In this document: positions 44,121-52,445 of the stretch, piece by piece | How positions within the stretch are numbered: the first letter of the stretch is position 1 | Layout: every line of letters begins with the position of its first letter | Assembly: GCF_017743865.1 (NCBI RefSeq) | Contig: NZ_JAGHRJ010000004.1 | Location: 62,001 to 126,000, forward strand | Origin: Labrenzia sp. R4_2 | Lineage (GTDB): Bacteria; Pseudomonadota; Alphaproteobacteria; Rhizobiales; Stappiaceae | Direction: 5' to 3' | DNA length: 64,000 nucleotides | The notes under the pieces: generated by a model | What the model was told of the DNA's origin: nothing | The model's input: only the letters and a program-made list of their open reading frames with translations | Database searches by the model: none | Position numbers and translations under genes: made by a program

Positions 44121-45229
44121 GCGGCCTCTCCATAGGTGACGACCGGATCTCCAAGGGCTCCAAAGTCTGGGGCAACGCCGAGCCCCGCCATGTCGGAGGC
44201 GAAGAGTTTTCCACCATCCGTCTTTGGGGCCGGTGTTCCTGTCGAACGGGTGTTGTAGTTGCAAAGGTCCGTGGTGTTTTGCAGATAATCCGCTGGAGTG
44301 GACGCTGCGAAATGGGTGAGCGTTGCGGTTGCGATTTCGCCGCCCCATGTATCTTCGGCAACAACCGGGATCCGGTTGTCGAGGAAAAAGTCCCGAACCC
44401 GCCGAGCCTTCGACAAGCCTCCAAGGTTCGATATTTTCAGGCACACCAGATCCGCACCCTGATCGGCAACAATCCGTTGTGCGGCCTGCATGCCGGTCAC
44501 GCATTCGTCGAGCTTCATTGGCAGATCGATCCGCCGACGGACCTGAAGGCACTCCTCATAAGTCCGGCAGGGCTGTTCGAAGATGAAGTCGAGATCCCGT
44601 GTTGCCCGGGCCACCCGGAGGGCATTGTCGACGCGCCAGCCCTGATTGGCATCGGCCATCGCTTTTTCGCCGGGTTTCAGAAGCGGAACGGTTGCGCGAA
44701 TGCGGTCTATGTCGCTGGACCAGTCCGCGCCGACCTTGATCTGGAATTGCCGATATCCTGCAGCCCGGTGCCGGTCCAGCTCGGCGATCGTCTCTTCGGT
44801 TCCTCTATGCGGCGCGACCCGGTACATGGGCGCGCCGTCCGTCAGCTTTCCGCCGAGAAGAAGCCAAACCGGTGCATCGAGAGACTTTCCAAAAATATCC
44901 CAGCACGCGGCGTCAAACGGGGCTTTGGCATAGCCGTGGCCCTGAATGGTATGATCAAGGATCTGCTCGATCCGGGTCACCTGCCTCGGATCTTCTCCGA
45001 TCAGAACCGGCGCTACCAACCGCGCGAGCGCCTCAACCCCTTCAGAATGGGCGACCATGTAGTTCTCGCCGCAAGGCGTGAACTCGCCGCAGCCTTGCAC
45101 ACCCGCATCCGTGTCAATTACGACAACCGAGGCCTTTGCCACTGTAATGGCATTGCCCGCTCCCCAGCCGTATGCGCCATCGACATAGGGAAGATCTGTC
45201 TTGTAGACACGGATGCGGGTGATCTTCAT
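44117..45229 (-). CDS. Enolase-superfamily enzyme C (MLE subgroup)
   Basis: A 370-residue member with K165 (FQIKVGAD) and K265 (CLKISNLGG) as the Lys pair and D193 (MADANQGW), E218 (FEQPC) and D241 (KLDECVT) as metal ligands. The Q-x-K motif groups it with A and with known betaine 2-epimerases. The N-terminal capping region (DLPYVDGAYGWGAGNAIT), which sets substrate choice, differs from both A and B. It overlaps both neighbours by 4 bp. An amino acid or betaine epimerase is the best guess. Confidence 0.88.
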   Translation of the reverse strand: MKITRIRVYKTDLPYVDGAYGWGAGNAITVAKASVVVIDTDAGVQGCGEFTPCGENYMVAHSEGVEALARLVAPVLIGEDPRQVTRIEQILDHTIQGHGYAKAPFDAACWDIFGKSLDAPVWLLLGGKLTDGAPMYRVAPHRGTEETIAELDRHRAAGYRQFQIKVGADWSSDIDRIRATVPLLKPGEKAMADANQGWRVDNALRVARATRDLDFIFEQPCRTYEECLQVRRRIDLPMKLDECVTGMQAAQRIVADQGADLVCLKISNLGGLSKARRVRDFFLDNRIPVVAEDTWGGEIATATLTHFAASTPADYLQNTTDLCNYNTRSTGTPAPKTDGGKLFASDMAGLGVAPDFGALGDPVVTYGEAA

Positions 45230-46320
45230 GGGGTCACCACAATGTTGCCCGTGTGCTTCTTCTCGATGAACGCGGTTTGTGCCGCGTGAAACTCCTTGAG
45301 TGGGTAGGTCGCGGCCAAAGCCGGCCTGATTTCATCGCGTTCAATGTACCCGACAACATCTGAGAAAATATGCGGAGCAATAACGGTCGAGCCGGTAAAT
45401 GTCAGGTCGCGCAGGTAGAAGGTCCTCAGATCGAGTTCCACGATCGGGCCCGCAATGGCACCGGAGCACGTGTACCGGCCGCCACGTTTCAAGACATTGA
45501 TCAATGTGCCCCAATAGGGCCCGCCAACAATATCAGCCACAACGGAAACCGTGTCTTTGCCGGTTGCTGATTTCAAGGCGGCTTTGAGATCCGCCGGTGC
45601 GCGTTCAAGAACGTGATCCGCGCCGAGCGCCCTAACGTCTGCATGTTTGGCGGGCGATGCCAGAGCAATAACAGTCGCACCCCGGCGTTTGGCGAGCTGG
45701 ACCAGGGCCGATCCGACACCGCCCGAGGCGCCAGTCACAAGAACCGTATCCTTTGCACCGACTTTGGCGCGGCTGAGCATCCCTTCTGCGGTTGTGTAGG
45801 AACAGGAAAATGTTGCCAGTTCTGCATCAGATAGTGTGCTGACGATGGGGCCGACATTCCGGGCATCAACAACCGTATATTCGGCAAAGCCTCCGTTGCA
45901 CTCGGAGCCGAAATAGCCGGTCTTGTCCATGTTGTCCGGATCGGACCAATCGCGCAGCCAGCAATCGACCATGACGCGCCTGCTCAGGAGGTCTTCAGAA
46001 ACTCCATCTCCCAACGCGACAACCGTGCCAACGGTATCGGCACCCTGAATCCGTGGGAAGGTAATGGGTCTCCCGCCCCAGGTCGGGTCTTCCTCTGCGA
46101 CTTCCTGATAGGCTCCGCCGGTGGTCGCCTCGGAGACTGTTTTCGAATACCAGCCGGAACGGGTGTTCACGTCGGTGTTGTTGAGGCCGCAAGCTCCGAC
46201 TTTGATGAGGACTTGCCCGGCTCCCGGTTCGGGTGTCGGCCAGTCTTCATGCCAGACGATCTTGTCCAGACCACCATGTCCCTCAAGAACCATCGCTTTC
46301 ATTTTGGCGGGAATGCTCAT
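45226..46320 (-). CDS. MDR-superfamily oxidoreductase, probably zinc-independent
   Basis: A 364-residue medium-chain dehydrogenase/reductase. ACGLNNTDVNTRSGWYSK is the N-terminal segment; where zinc alcohol dehydrogenases have GHE it reads QGADTVGTVV, so the catalytic-zinc His is missing, as in quinone-oxidoreductase and related branches. The cofactor motif VLVTGASGGVGSALVQLAKR (about residues 193-212) indicates NAD(P)H. It is coupled by 4-bp overlaps to the demethylase and enolase C genes. It probably reduces or oxidises a carbonyl or enone intermediate of the same pathway. Confidence 0.9.
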   Translation of the reverse strand: MSIPAKMKAMVLEGHGGLDKIVWHEDWPTPEPGAGQVLIKVGACGLNNTDVNTRSGWYSKTVSEATTGGAYQEVAEEDPTWGGRPITFPRIQGADTVGTVVALGDGVSEDLLSRRVMVDCWLRDWSDPDNMDKTGYFGSECNGGFAEYTVVDARNVGPIVSTLSDAELATFSCSYTTAEGMLSRAKVGAKDTVLVTGASGGVGSALVQLAKRRGATVIALASPAKHADVRALGADHVLERAPADLKAALKSATGKDTVSVVADIVGGPYWGTLINVLKRGGRYTCSGAIAGPIVELDLRTFYLRDLTFTGSTVIAPHIFSDVVGYIERDEIRPALAATYPLKEFHAAQTAFIEKKHTGNIVVTP

Positions 46321-48794
46321 TCCGCAGCCACCCCGACTGGTGCATCTGTGCGCGGCAAAATGCTATCCGGATCGTAAGCAGGGACATCAAGAACCCGCGC
46401 GGATCGCGGCCTATTCATGACGACGACTTCCAACTCGGTTCCCGCGTTCGCAGCCTCCGGTTTGACGTAGGCAAAAGCCAGGATCTTGCCGACTGAATGA
46501 CCGTAGGCAATCGAGCTTGTTGCCCCAACGACCTTCCCGTCCATTAGGACAGCTTCTCCGCCATGGCCATCAGCAACGCCATCCGGCTCCACTTCAAGAT
46601 AAACACAGACCCAGGGAAGTGCGCATTCCGCGCTCTTTGCGGTTTCTTCACGGCCGAGGAAGTCACCCTTGTCGAGTTTGACAAAGCGCATCACATCCGC
46701 TTCCGGCAAGGTGACTTCGTTTGTCAGTTCACCGGCGCCCTTGAAGCCTTTTTCGAGCCGCAGGGCATTCATTGCAAAAGACCCGTAGTCTGCAAGGCCG
46801 AGAGGCTGGCCGGTCGCCCAAAGCGCGTCATACACCGCCAGCATGTCTTCCCGGGGCACATGAAATTCCCATCCAAGCTCGCCTGCATAGGACATGCGGA
46901 AGGCCCACAGCTTGCGGCCCGCCACCTCCATTTCCTGTGCCGTCAGCCACCGGAAAGATGCATTGTCCAGCGCGGCCGAGGTGTTGGACGCCAGGATATC
47001 GCGCGCACGCGGCCCGTTCAGCGCCATCGCGCCCCAGTCGGTCGAGAGGTTCCGGACCGTAACGGTTTCGCCGTCAAGGTGTTGGGCCAAGTGATCAAGG
47101 AGCCGCTGCTCGAAGAACGCCGCGCAGACAAGATAGAACCGGTCAGGCCCAAGCCGTACCACGGTCAGTTCCAGCTCAATCCGGCCGCGCCGATTGAGCA
47201 TATGGGTCAAGGCAATGCCACCAACTTTCTTGGGGAGCTTGTTGGCAACGAGCCGATCAAGATAGGTTTCTGCGTCCGTACCGGACACTTCGATCTTGGT
47301 GAAGGCCGAAATGTCCATGATGCCGGCGGTGTCCCGCACTGCCTTCATTTCCTTCGCCACAATGCCATGCCACTCGGGCCGGTTGAAGGAATAATAATCG
47401 CGCTGCTCCAAGCCGTCTTTTGCGAACCAGCGCGGCCGCTCATGGCCATAAACCTCTTCGTAGACCGCGCCCTTGTCTTTCAAACGCTCATAAAGCGGGC
47501 TGGGTTTGATTGGCCGGCCTTCCAGGCGGTTGAAGTGCGGGAACGGAATTTCGTGGCGCAGGCAATAGTCTTCCTTGGCCTTGATCACCTGCCAGTCCTT
47601 GCCGGCATAGTCGCCGAACCGGCGTGGATCAAACTCGCGCATGGAAATGTCGGCGGCGCCATGCACCATCCATCTGGCCAGTTCGCGTGTCAGACCCGGG
47701 CCCCAACCGATGCCGATCTGGGTGCCACAGCAGCACCAGTAATTCTTGACGCCGGGAGCTGGGCCAATCAGCGGATTGCCGTCCGGCGGATGTGAAATCG
47801 CACCGTGAACTTCCCGCTTGATGCCGAGCTCAGCGAAGATCGGCATCCGGTCCATGGCGTTTTCCAGCCAGGGCATGATCCTGTCATAATCGGCCTCAAA
47901 CAGCTCGTTTTCCGCTTCCCAAGGGCAATGGTCTTCCCAAACCGTGTTCGGGTTTTCCTTTTCGTAAATTCCGATCAGACCAGATTTCTGCTCCATGCGG
48001 ATGTAGCCGGAGACCAGCTTGTCATCGCGAATGACTGGGAGTTCTTTATCTAACTCCAGGAACTCCGGAACCGTATCGGTGACGATGTAGTGGTGGGTCA
48101 TGGAGGTCATCGGCAATTGCAGGCCGCTCCATTCACCCATCTGGCGCGCATAGGTGCCACCAGCATTCACCACATGTTCGCAGGTGATGTCGCCAAGCTC
48201 GGTAAACACCTTCCACTCACCCGTCGGCAGCTGCTTGATGTCCTTCGCCCGGCAGCGGCGAATGATCTTCACACCCAACTTCCGCGCACCGATGGCCAGC
48301 GCCTGGGTCACACCGGACGGATCCGCGTGCCCGTCATCCGGCGTGTGGAGCGCGCCGAGAACGCCGTCGAGATTGTAGTAGGGATGCAACTCCCGGATCC
48401 GGTCCGGCCCCACAAGTTCCATCGGAAATTGAAGCGCCCGGCCAACGCTCATGGTATGGCGCAGCCAATCCATTTCGTCTTCAGTATAGGCGAGACGGAA
48501 AGACCCGCAGCCATGCCAGGTCACGGATTGACCCGTCTCTTCTTCCAGTTGCCCGGCATAAAGATCGATGTTGTAGCCAACGCACTTTCCAAGGCCGAAG
48601 CTGGAAGTGGAATGCGTGATCTGGCCCGCCGCGTGCCAGGTCGACCCGGATGTCAATTCCGCCTTTTCCAAAAGCACAACATCGGACCAGCCTTCATGCG
48701 CCAGATGGTAGGCAAGGCCGCATCCCATAATGCCACCGCCAACAATGACAACACGTGCCGAAGACGGCAATTTCGTAGCTCCAAGTTCTGACAC
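46317..48794 (-). CDS. FAD-dependent dimethylglycine/sarcosine dehydrogenase-like protein with GcvT domain
   Basis: An 825-residue fusion of an N-terminal FAD amine dehydrogenase (ARVVIVGGGIMGCGLAYHLA dinucleotide motif; GSTWHAAGQ with the His that holds FAD covalently in the dimethylglycine dehydrogenase family) and, from about residue 420, aminomethyltransferase/GcvT folate-binding domains (TKIEVSGTDAETYLDRLVAN, LGWEFHVPREDM). It should remove N-methyl groups oxidatively and pass the one-carbon unit to tetrahydrofolate. The GTG at 48794 has GGAGATG upstream; longer in-frame starts run across the shared promoter. First gene of the minus arm, facing rpiR across 67 bp. Confidence 0.92.
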   Translation of the reverse strand: MSELGATKLPSSARVVIVGGGIMGCGLAYHLAHEGWSDVVLLEKAELTSGSTWHAAGQITHSTSSFGLGKCVGYNIDLYAGQLEEETGQSVTWHGCGSFRLAYTEDEMDWLRHTMSVGRALQFPMELVGPDRIRELHPYYNLDGVLGALHTPDDGHADPSGVTQALAIGARKLGVKIIRRCRAKDIKQLPTGEWKVFTELGDITCEHVVNAGGTYARQMGEWSGLQLPMTSMTHHYIVTDTVPEFLELDKELPVIRDDKLVSGYIRMEQKSGLIGIYEKENPNTVWEDHCPWEAENELFEADYDRIMPWLENAMDRMPIFAELGIKREVHGAISHPPDGNPLIGPAPGVKNYWCCCGTQIGIGWGPGLTRELARWMVHGAADISMREFDPRRFGDYAGKDWQVIKAKEDYCLRHEIPFPHFNRLEGRPIKPSPLYERLKDKGAVYEEVYGHERPRWFAKDGLEQRDYYSFNRPEWHGIVAKEMKAVRDTAGIMDISAFTKIEVSGTDAETYLDRLVANKLPKKVGGIALTHMLNRRGRIELELTVVRLGPDRFYLVCAAFFEQRLLDHLAQHLDGETVTVRNLSTDWGAMALNGPRARDILASNTSAALDNASFRWLTAQEMEVAGRKLWAFRMSYAGELGWEFHVPREDMLAVYDALWATGQPLGLADYGSFAMNALRLEKGFKGAGELTNEVTLPEADVMRFVKLDKGDFLGREETAKSAECALPWVCVYLEVEPDGVADGHGGEAVLMDGKVVGATSSIAYGHSVGKILAFAYVKPEAANAGTELEVVVMNRPRSARVLDVPAYDPDSILPRTDAPVGVAAE

Positions 48795-48836
48795 GTCACA
48801 TCTCCATGGACCGTGATTTTTCGATGGACAGCGTAA

Positions 48837-48880
48837 TTGTACAAATGTACTCTCGTCAATCATGAATGATATGAATGTAC
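48837..48880. promoter_or_regulatory. GTAC repeats in the divergent demethylase/rpiR promoter
   Basis: The 67-bp gap and the first codons of rpiR hold TTGTACAA (48837-48844) and two copies of ATGTAC (48845-48850 and 48875-48880), exactly 30 bp or about three helical turns apart. RpiR-type regulators bind paired inverted or direct repeats near their own genes. Neither divergent gene has other strong regulatory signals. Role inferred from position and repetition. Confidence 0.5.
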
Positions 48881-49779
48881 CAAAATCTGATTTGAAGGCA
48901 CCGCAGACGGTGCTGGACGACCTGGCTGCCGAGCTTGAGGTGTTGACCCCAGAGCTGCGCAAGGCGGCAAGCTATGTGCTTGAAAATCCGAATGATGTCG
49001 GCGTCAGCTCAATTCGCGAGATCGCAGATGCTGCCGGGGTAAAACCCAACACATTTGTGCGCATGGCACGGTCTGTGGGTTTTGAAGGCTATGAGGACTT
49101 CCGGCAGCCGTTCCGCGAAGCGATCCGCAGCAGAGGTACAGATTTTCCGGACAGGGCCCGTTGGCTGCAGTCCCTATCCAAAGGCGGCCAATTGGGTGAG
49201 CTCTTTGCCGAAATGGCGGCCTGTGCAATCTCAAACATCGAGAACACTTTTGCGGCAACCGATGCGAATGCCATGAAAGCGGCCGCCGATGCGATCGTAA
49301 ATGCGCGGCACACCTATGTGCTCGGCGTTGGCGTCAACAACTCCAACGCCCGCAACTTCACCTACCTTGCAGACATGGCCGTTGACACGATCTGGACGAT
49401 CCCGCGTATGGGGTCTGTCGCAACGGACGACTTGGCCCGGGCAGACAAACGCGATGTGTTGCTCGCCATGACCTGCAAACCGTATCGGACAGACGTGATT
49501 GAAGCGGTTGAGGTTGCCCGGGAACAAGGCCTGACAATCGTCGCAATCTCCGACAGCCCGGCTTCCCCCATTGTGGTCGGCAGCGATCACGCCTTCATCA
49601 TCGACGCCGAAACTCCGCAGTTTTTTCCCTCGTCCGTGTCAACGATCGCGTTGTTGGAAACGCTGCTTGCCTTTGTCATTGCCGACGCACCACCCGATGT
49701 CGTTGCAAACATTGAGAAGTTCCACACCCGCCGCCATGCCATGGGGCTCTATCAGGAAGAATGGAAGGACCGCTCATGA
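48862..49779 (+). CDS. RpiR-family transcriptional regulator
   Basis: A 305-residue regulator with an N-terminal HTH_6 domain (about residues 15-90; LTPELRKAASYVLENPNDVG and SIREIADAAGVKPNTFVRMA) and a C-terminal SIS sugar-isomerase-like domain (VLGVGVNNSNARNFTYLADM, LLAMTCKPYRTDVIEAVEVA). The start has no clear ribosome site; ATG at 48862 or 48871. Its stop overlaps the Rieske oxygenase start by 4 bp, so it is the lead gene of the plus arm and likely controls both arms. The ligand is probably a pathway intermediate. Confidence 0.92.
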   Translation: MNDMNVPKSDLKAPQTVLDDLAAELEVLTPELRKAASYVLENPNDVGVSSIREIADAAGVKPNTFVRMARSVGFEGYEDFRQPFREAIRSRGTDFPDRARWLQSLSKGGQLGELFAEMAACAISNIENTFAATDANAMKAAADAIVNARHTYVLGVGVNNSNARNFTYLADMAVDTIWTIPRMGSVATDDLARADKRDVLLAMTCKPYRTDVIEAVEVAREQGLTIVAISDSPASPIVVGSDHAFIIDAETPQFFPSSVSTIALLETLLAFVIADAPPDVVANIEKFHTRRHAMGLYQEEWKDRS

Positions 49780-50858
49780 ACGTTCACAGCCAGCTGATCC
49801 ATTCGCTCGAAGCGCGGTACTATACCGACCCTGCTCATTTTGAGAGGGAGAAGGACGGCCTGCTGGCACGAACGTGGCAATTTGCAGGACATGCGTCTTT
49901 GCTGCAAAAACCAGGCGATTACTTCACGATCGACATCGCCGGTGAAAGTATTGTCTGCCTGAAGGATCGCGAGGGTGTGCTGCGCGCCTATTTCAACGTT
50001 TGTCAGCACAGGGCCCATCAGCTGGTTCAAGGCGAAGGCAACACCAAGCTGTTGGTGTGCCCTTATCACAGCTGGACTTATGAACTCACGGGCGGTCTGC
50101 GATCCGGACCCAATGTCAAATCAGTCCCAGGATTCGACCGCAACCAAATTTGCCTGAGCACCGTCCAAATTGAGGATTTCTGCGGCTTCCTGTTTGTAAA
50201 CCTGGATCCCAATGCCAAGCCCATGGACGAATGGTTTCCCAATGTCCGGGAAGAGCTGAGATCCTTTGTTCCGCATATCGATCGGCTACAGCCGCTCGAG
50301 TGGGTGGAAATCGAAGAAAACTGCAATTGGAAAGTCTCGGTCGAAAACTATTCCGAATGCTATCACTGCCCCATCAACCACCCGACTTTCGCGACCGGTG
50401 TCATCAAGCCCGAAACCTATGACATCCAGCCGCAAGGGTATTGCCTGCGCCACACAACAGAATGTCAAAATCTGGAGCGCATGACCTATGAGATCGACCT
50501 CGATTCCAACGAACATGCAGGAGACTATTCTTCCTGGTTCTTGTGGCCGTTGTTCTCATTCCAGGTCTACCCGGGCAACATCTTGAACACCTATCACTGG
50601 CGCGCGGTCGATGTGGATCACGTCGTTGTCTGGCGCGGTTGGTACACCATTGACGGTGTCGACAGTGAAGTGGTGCGCCGTCTTGCAGTGCAGGACCGCT
50701 CGACCACGGTCGAAGAAGACATCTACCTGGTGGAATCGGTACAGCGTGGTCTCAAGAGCCGCGGATACAAACCCGGACCTCTGGTGCTGGATCCAGCCTG
50801 CGGTGTGCATTCCGAACACTCGGTACAGGCACTGCAAAGCTGGATGCGCGAAGCATGA
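49776..50858 (+). CDS. Rieske oxygenase alpha subunit, quaternary-amine demethylase type
   Basis: A 360-residue Rieske non-haem iron oxygenase. The [2Fe-2S] ligands are C76, H78 (NVCQHRAH) and C95, H98 (CPYHSW). The mononuclear iron site has H197 and H202 in VENYSECYHCPINH, with E194 in the bridging position; a bridging Glu rather than Asp is a feature of the carnitine/betaine group (CntA, stachydrine and glycine betaine demethylases). It should use O2 to remove an N-methyl group as formaldehyde or cleave a C-N bond. No reductase gene is adjacent. ATGA overlap with rpiR; 4-bp overlap downstream. Confidence 0.9.
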   Translation: MNVHSQLIHSLEARYYTDPAHFEREKDGLLARTWQFAGHASLLQKPGDYFTIDIAGESIVCLKDREGVLRAYFNVCQHRAHQLVQGEGNTKLLVCPYHSWTYELTGGLRSGPNVKSVPGFDRNQICLSTVQIEDFCGFLFVNLDPNAKPMDEWFPNVREELRSFVPHIDRLQPLEWVEIEENCNWKVSVENYSECYHCPINHPTFATGVIKPETYDIQPQGYCLRHTTECQNLERMTYEIDLDSNEHAGDYSSWFLWPLFSFQVYPGNILNTYHWRAVDVDHVVVWRGWYTIDGVDSEVVRRLAVQDRSTTVEEDIYLVESVQRGLKSRGYKPGPLVLDPACGVHSEHSVQALQSWMREA

Positions 50859-51709
50859 CCAGCGAAACCGCGTCTAAGGCTTCCTGGCACATGCCGGACG
50901 TCTGGACGGCTGATCAGAAGCTGTTTCCGCATCAGGTGGGGTTTACCTGTCCGCCCCGGGACTGGGATGCCGCCCCATCAGACTTTCTGCGCATCGCCCC
51001 CCCCTCAGTTGGAGTGCACGGATGGATGCTCCATGCGCCCGACTACGGTCACCAACTGGACCAGCGGAAGCAAAACTTTGCAATGCTGGAGGAATTTGCC
51101 GCGCTGATGGCAAACAATGGTGCGGACGCGTGCGGTCAGGTGGGGTCCAACTGGGTGCACGCCTCTGGCCTTGGCGTTGAGGGTATCTCTGACTTCTGCA
51201 AAAAGATGAGTGACAGACATGGTCTCGCGTTCCACATGGCCGGCGATGCGATGGTTGAAGCCTTGCGTGCCATGAACGTTGAAAAGGTAGCCTTGAACGC
51301 AGTCTATCACTGGCCAAAGTGGTGGCAGGGCACAGTCGGGTTTTTGAAAGAAGCCGGGTTTGATGTGCTTTGGGCAGGCAATTTCGTGGACCAAGGCTGG
51401 TTTTCCACTCAGGACGACGTCAACAAACAACGCTGGATCTTTGAAGGTGACCTTGCAGCAAAAAGCTTCGATTACGTTGCCGAAAAGGCCCCGCAGGCAG
51501 ATGCCTACCTTGCCAACGGCATGGTCAATTTCCGCACAGGTCCCAACCAGCAACCACAACGGATGCTCCACCTCACAAGCATGCTTGAAGACCGCCTTGG
51601 CAAACCGGTGATCGCGCACGACACGGCGCTTTACTGGCGGATTTTCAAATCACTGGAGCTGGCTCCGGCTGGCGAGAACGGGCAACTCTTGAGGTCTCTG
51701 AATGCATAA
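50855..51709 (+). CDS. Asp/Glu racemase-superfamily protein (maleate isomerase/arylmalonate decarboxylase-like), catalytic Cys positions lost
   Basis: A 284-residue protein resembling maleate cis-trans isomerases and arylmalonate decarboxylases. The two half-domains are recognisable: NNGADACGQVGSNWVHASG (about residues 87-105) and the mirror segment PQADAYLANGMVNFRTGP (about 213-230). In active family members Cys occupies the end of these strands; here they read G97 and N221/G222, though C93 is four residues before the first site. It therefore may not be a two-Cys racemase. Overlaps of 4 and 8 bp with the neighbours tie it to the Rieske operon. Function unknown. Confidence 0.78.
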   Translation: MTSETASKASWHMPDVWTADQKLFPHQVGFTCPPRDWDAAPSDFLRIAPPSVGVHGWMLHAPDYGHQLDQRKQNFAMLEEFAALMANNGADACGQVGSNWVHASGLGVEGISDFCKKMSDRHGLAFHMAGDAMVEALRAMNVEKVALNAVYHWPKWWQGTVGFLKEAGFDVLWAGNFVDQGWFSTQDDVNKQRWIFEGDLAAKSFDYVAEKAPQADAYLANGMVNFRTGPNQQPQRMLHLTSMLEDRLGKPVIAHDTALYWRIFKSLELAPAGENGQLLRSLNA

Positions 51710-52445
51710 GATTATCGCGCTATGGGCTGTGCCACGCTCGACCTCCACTGCCTTTGAATGGATGATGCGCCAAAGGGGAGATCTGGATTGTCTCCACGAA
51801 CCCTTTGGCGAAGCCTGGTATCAGGGAGACGACCCGTTCTGGCCGAGGTGGACACCTGGCGACAAGACAACGGCGGGGCTTACTCTGCAAAGCGTTTGGC
51901 AGGACATTCAAGAGCGCGCTGAAAAAGGCCCGGTATTCATCAAGGACTTCCCCCATTATGTGAACCACATGTGGGACCCGGAGTTTCTCTCCAACTTCAC
52001 CCATGCCTTCCTGATCCGCGATCCAGCCCTCACCATCACTTCGATGTATGACAAGTGGCCGGATTTCGACGCCGCCGAAGTCGGGTTTCCAGAACAACGG
52101 GCCCTCTACGATCTGCTCACGGCCTTGAACGGCATACCTCCACCGGTGATTGACAGCAATGACTTGCTTGAAACGCCGGAGAAAACGGTCGAAGCCTTTT
52201 GTGAAGCCGTCGGCATTCCGTTCATAAAGGAAGCCTTGTCTTGGGAGCCGGGTGCCGACACTGGACAATACAGCTGGTGGGATGGCGGGTCGTTTCACGA
52301 GAACCTGAAGCGATCCACAGGCCTAACAACCCAGAAGAGGAAATACGTGGACATTTCAGAGGCTCCAGCAAGGGTCCAGCATGTCCACAAACGCATGAAG
52401 CCGCATTACGACCGGCTCTACGCCAACAGGATTATACCCTCGTGA
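51702..52445 (+). CDS. Sulfotransferase-like P-loop protein
   Basis: A 247-residue protein of the sulfotransferase superfamily. The 5'-phosphosulfate-binding loop is near the N-terminus (IALWAVPRSTSTAFEWMM, residues 5-22), and the 3'-phosphate segment is FLIRDPALTITSMYD (about 107-121), with Arg and Ser in the expected positions. It has no signal peptide, so it would act in the cytoplasm with PAPS. A sulfotransferase inside a demethylase/dehydrogenase operon is unusual. Its start overlaps the preceding gene by 8 bp and its stop overlaps the aldehyde dehydrogenase start (GTGA). Confidence 0.8.
   Translation: MHKIIALWAVPRSTSTAFEWMMRQRGDLDCLHEPFGEAWYQGDDPFWPRWTPGDKTTAGLTLQSVWQDIQERAEKGPVFIKDFPHYVNHMWDPEFLSNFTHAFLIRDPALTITSMYDKWPDFDAAEVGFPEQRALYDLLTALNGIPPPVIDSNDLLETPEKTVEAFCEAVGIPFIKEALSWEPGADTGQYSWWDGGSFHENLKRSTGLTTQKRKYVDISEAPARVQHVHKRMKPHYDRLYANRIIPS

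Noticed and set aside
43005-44552. A longer enolase B gene with about 144 extra N-terminal residues
   Set aside because: The extension lies inside enolase C in another frame; the ATGA-coupled start at 44120 gives the normal family length.
41884-45229. The three enolase genes as a recent tandem triplication
   Set aside because: Active-site motifs and capping regions differ too much; no nucleotide-level repeats are visible between them.
46563-47795. A 410-codon open frame antisense to the demethylase
   Set aside because: No ribosome site and no recognisable fold; the minus-strand FAD/GcvT protein explains the region.
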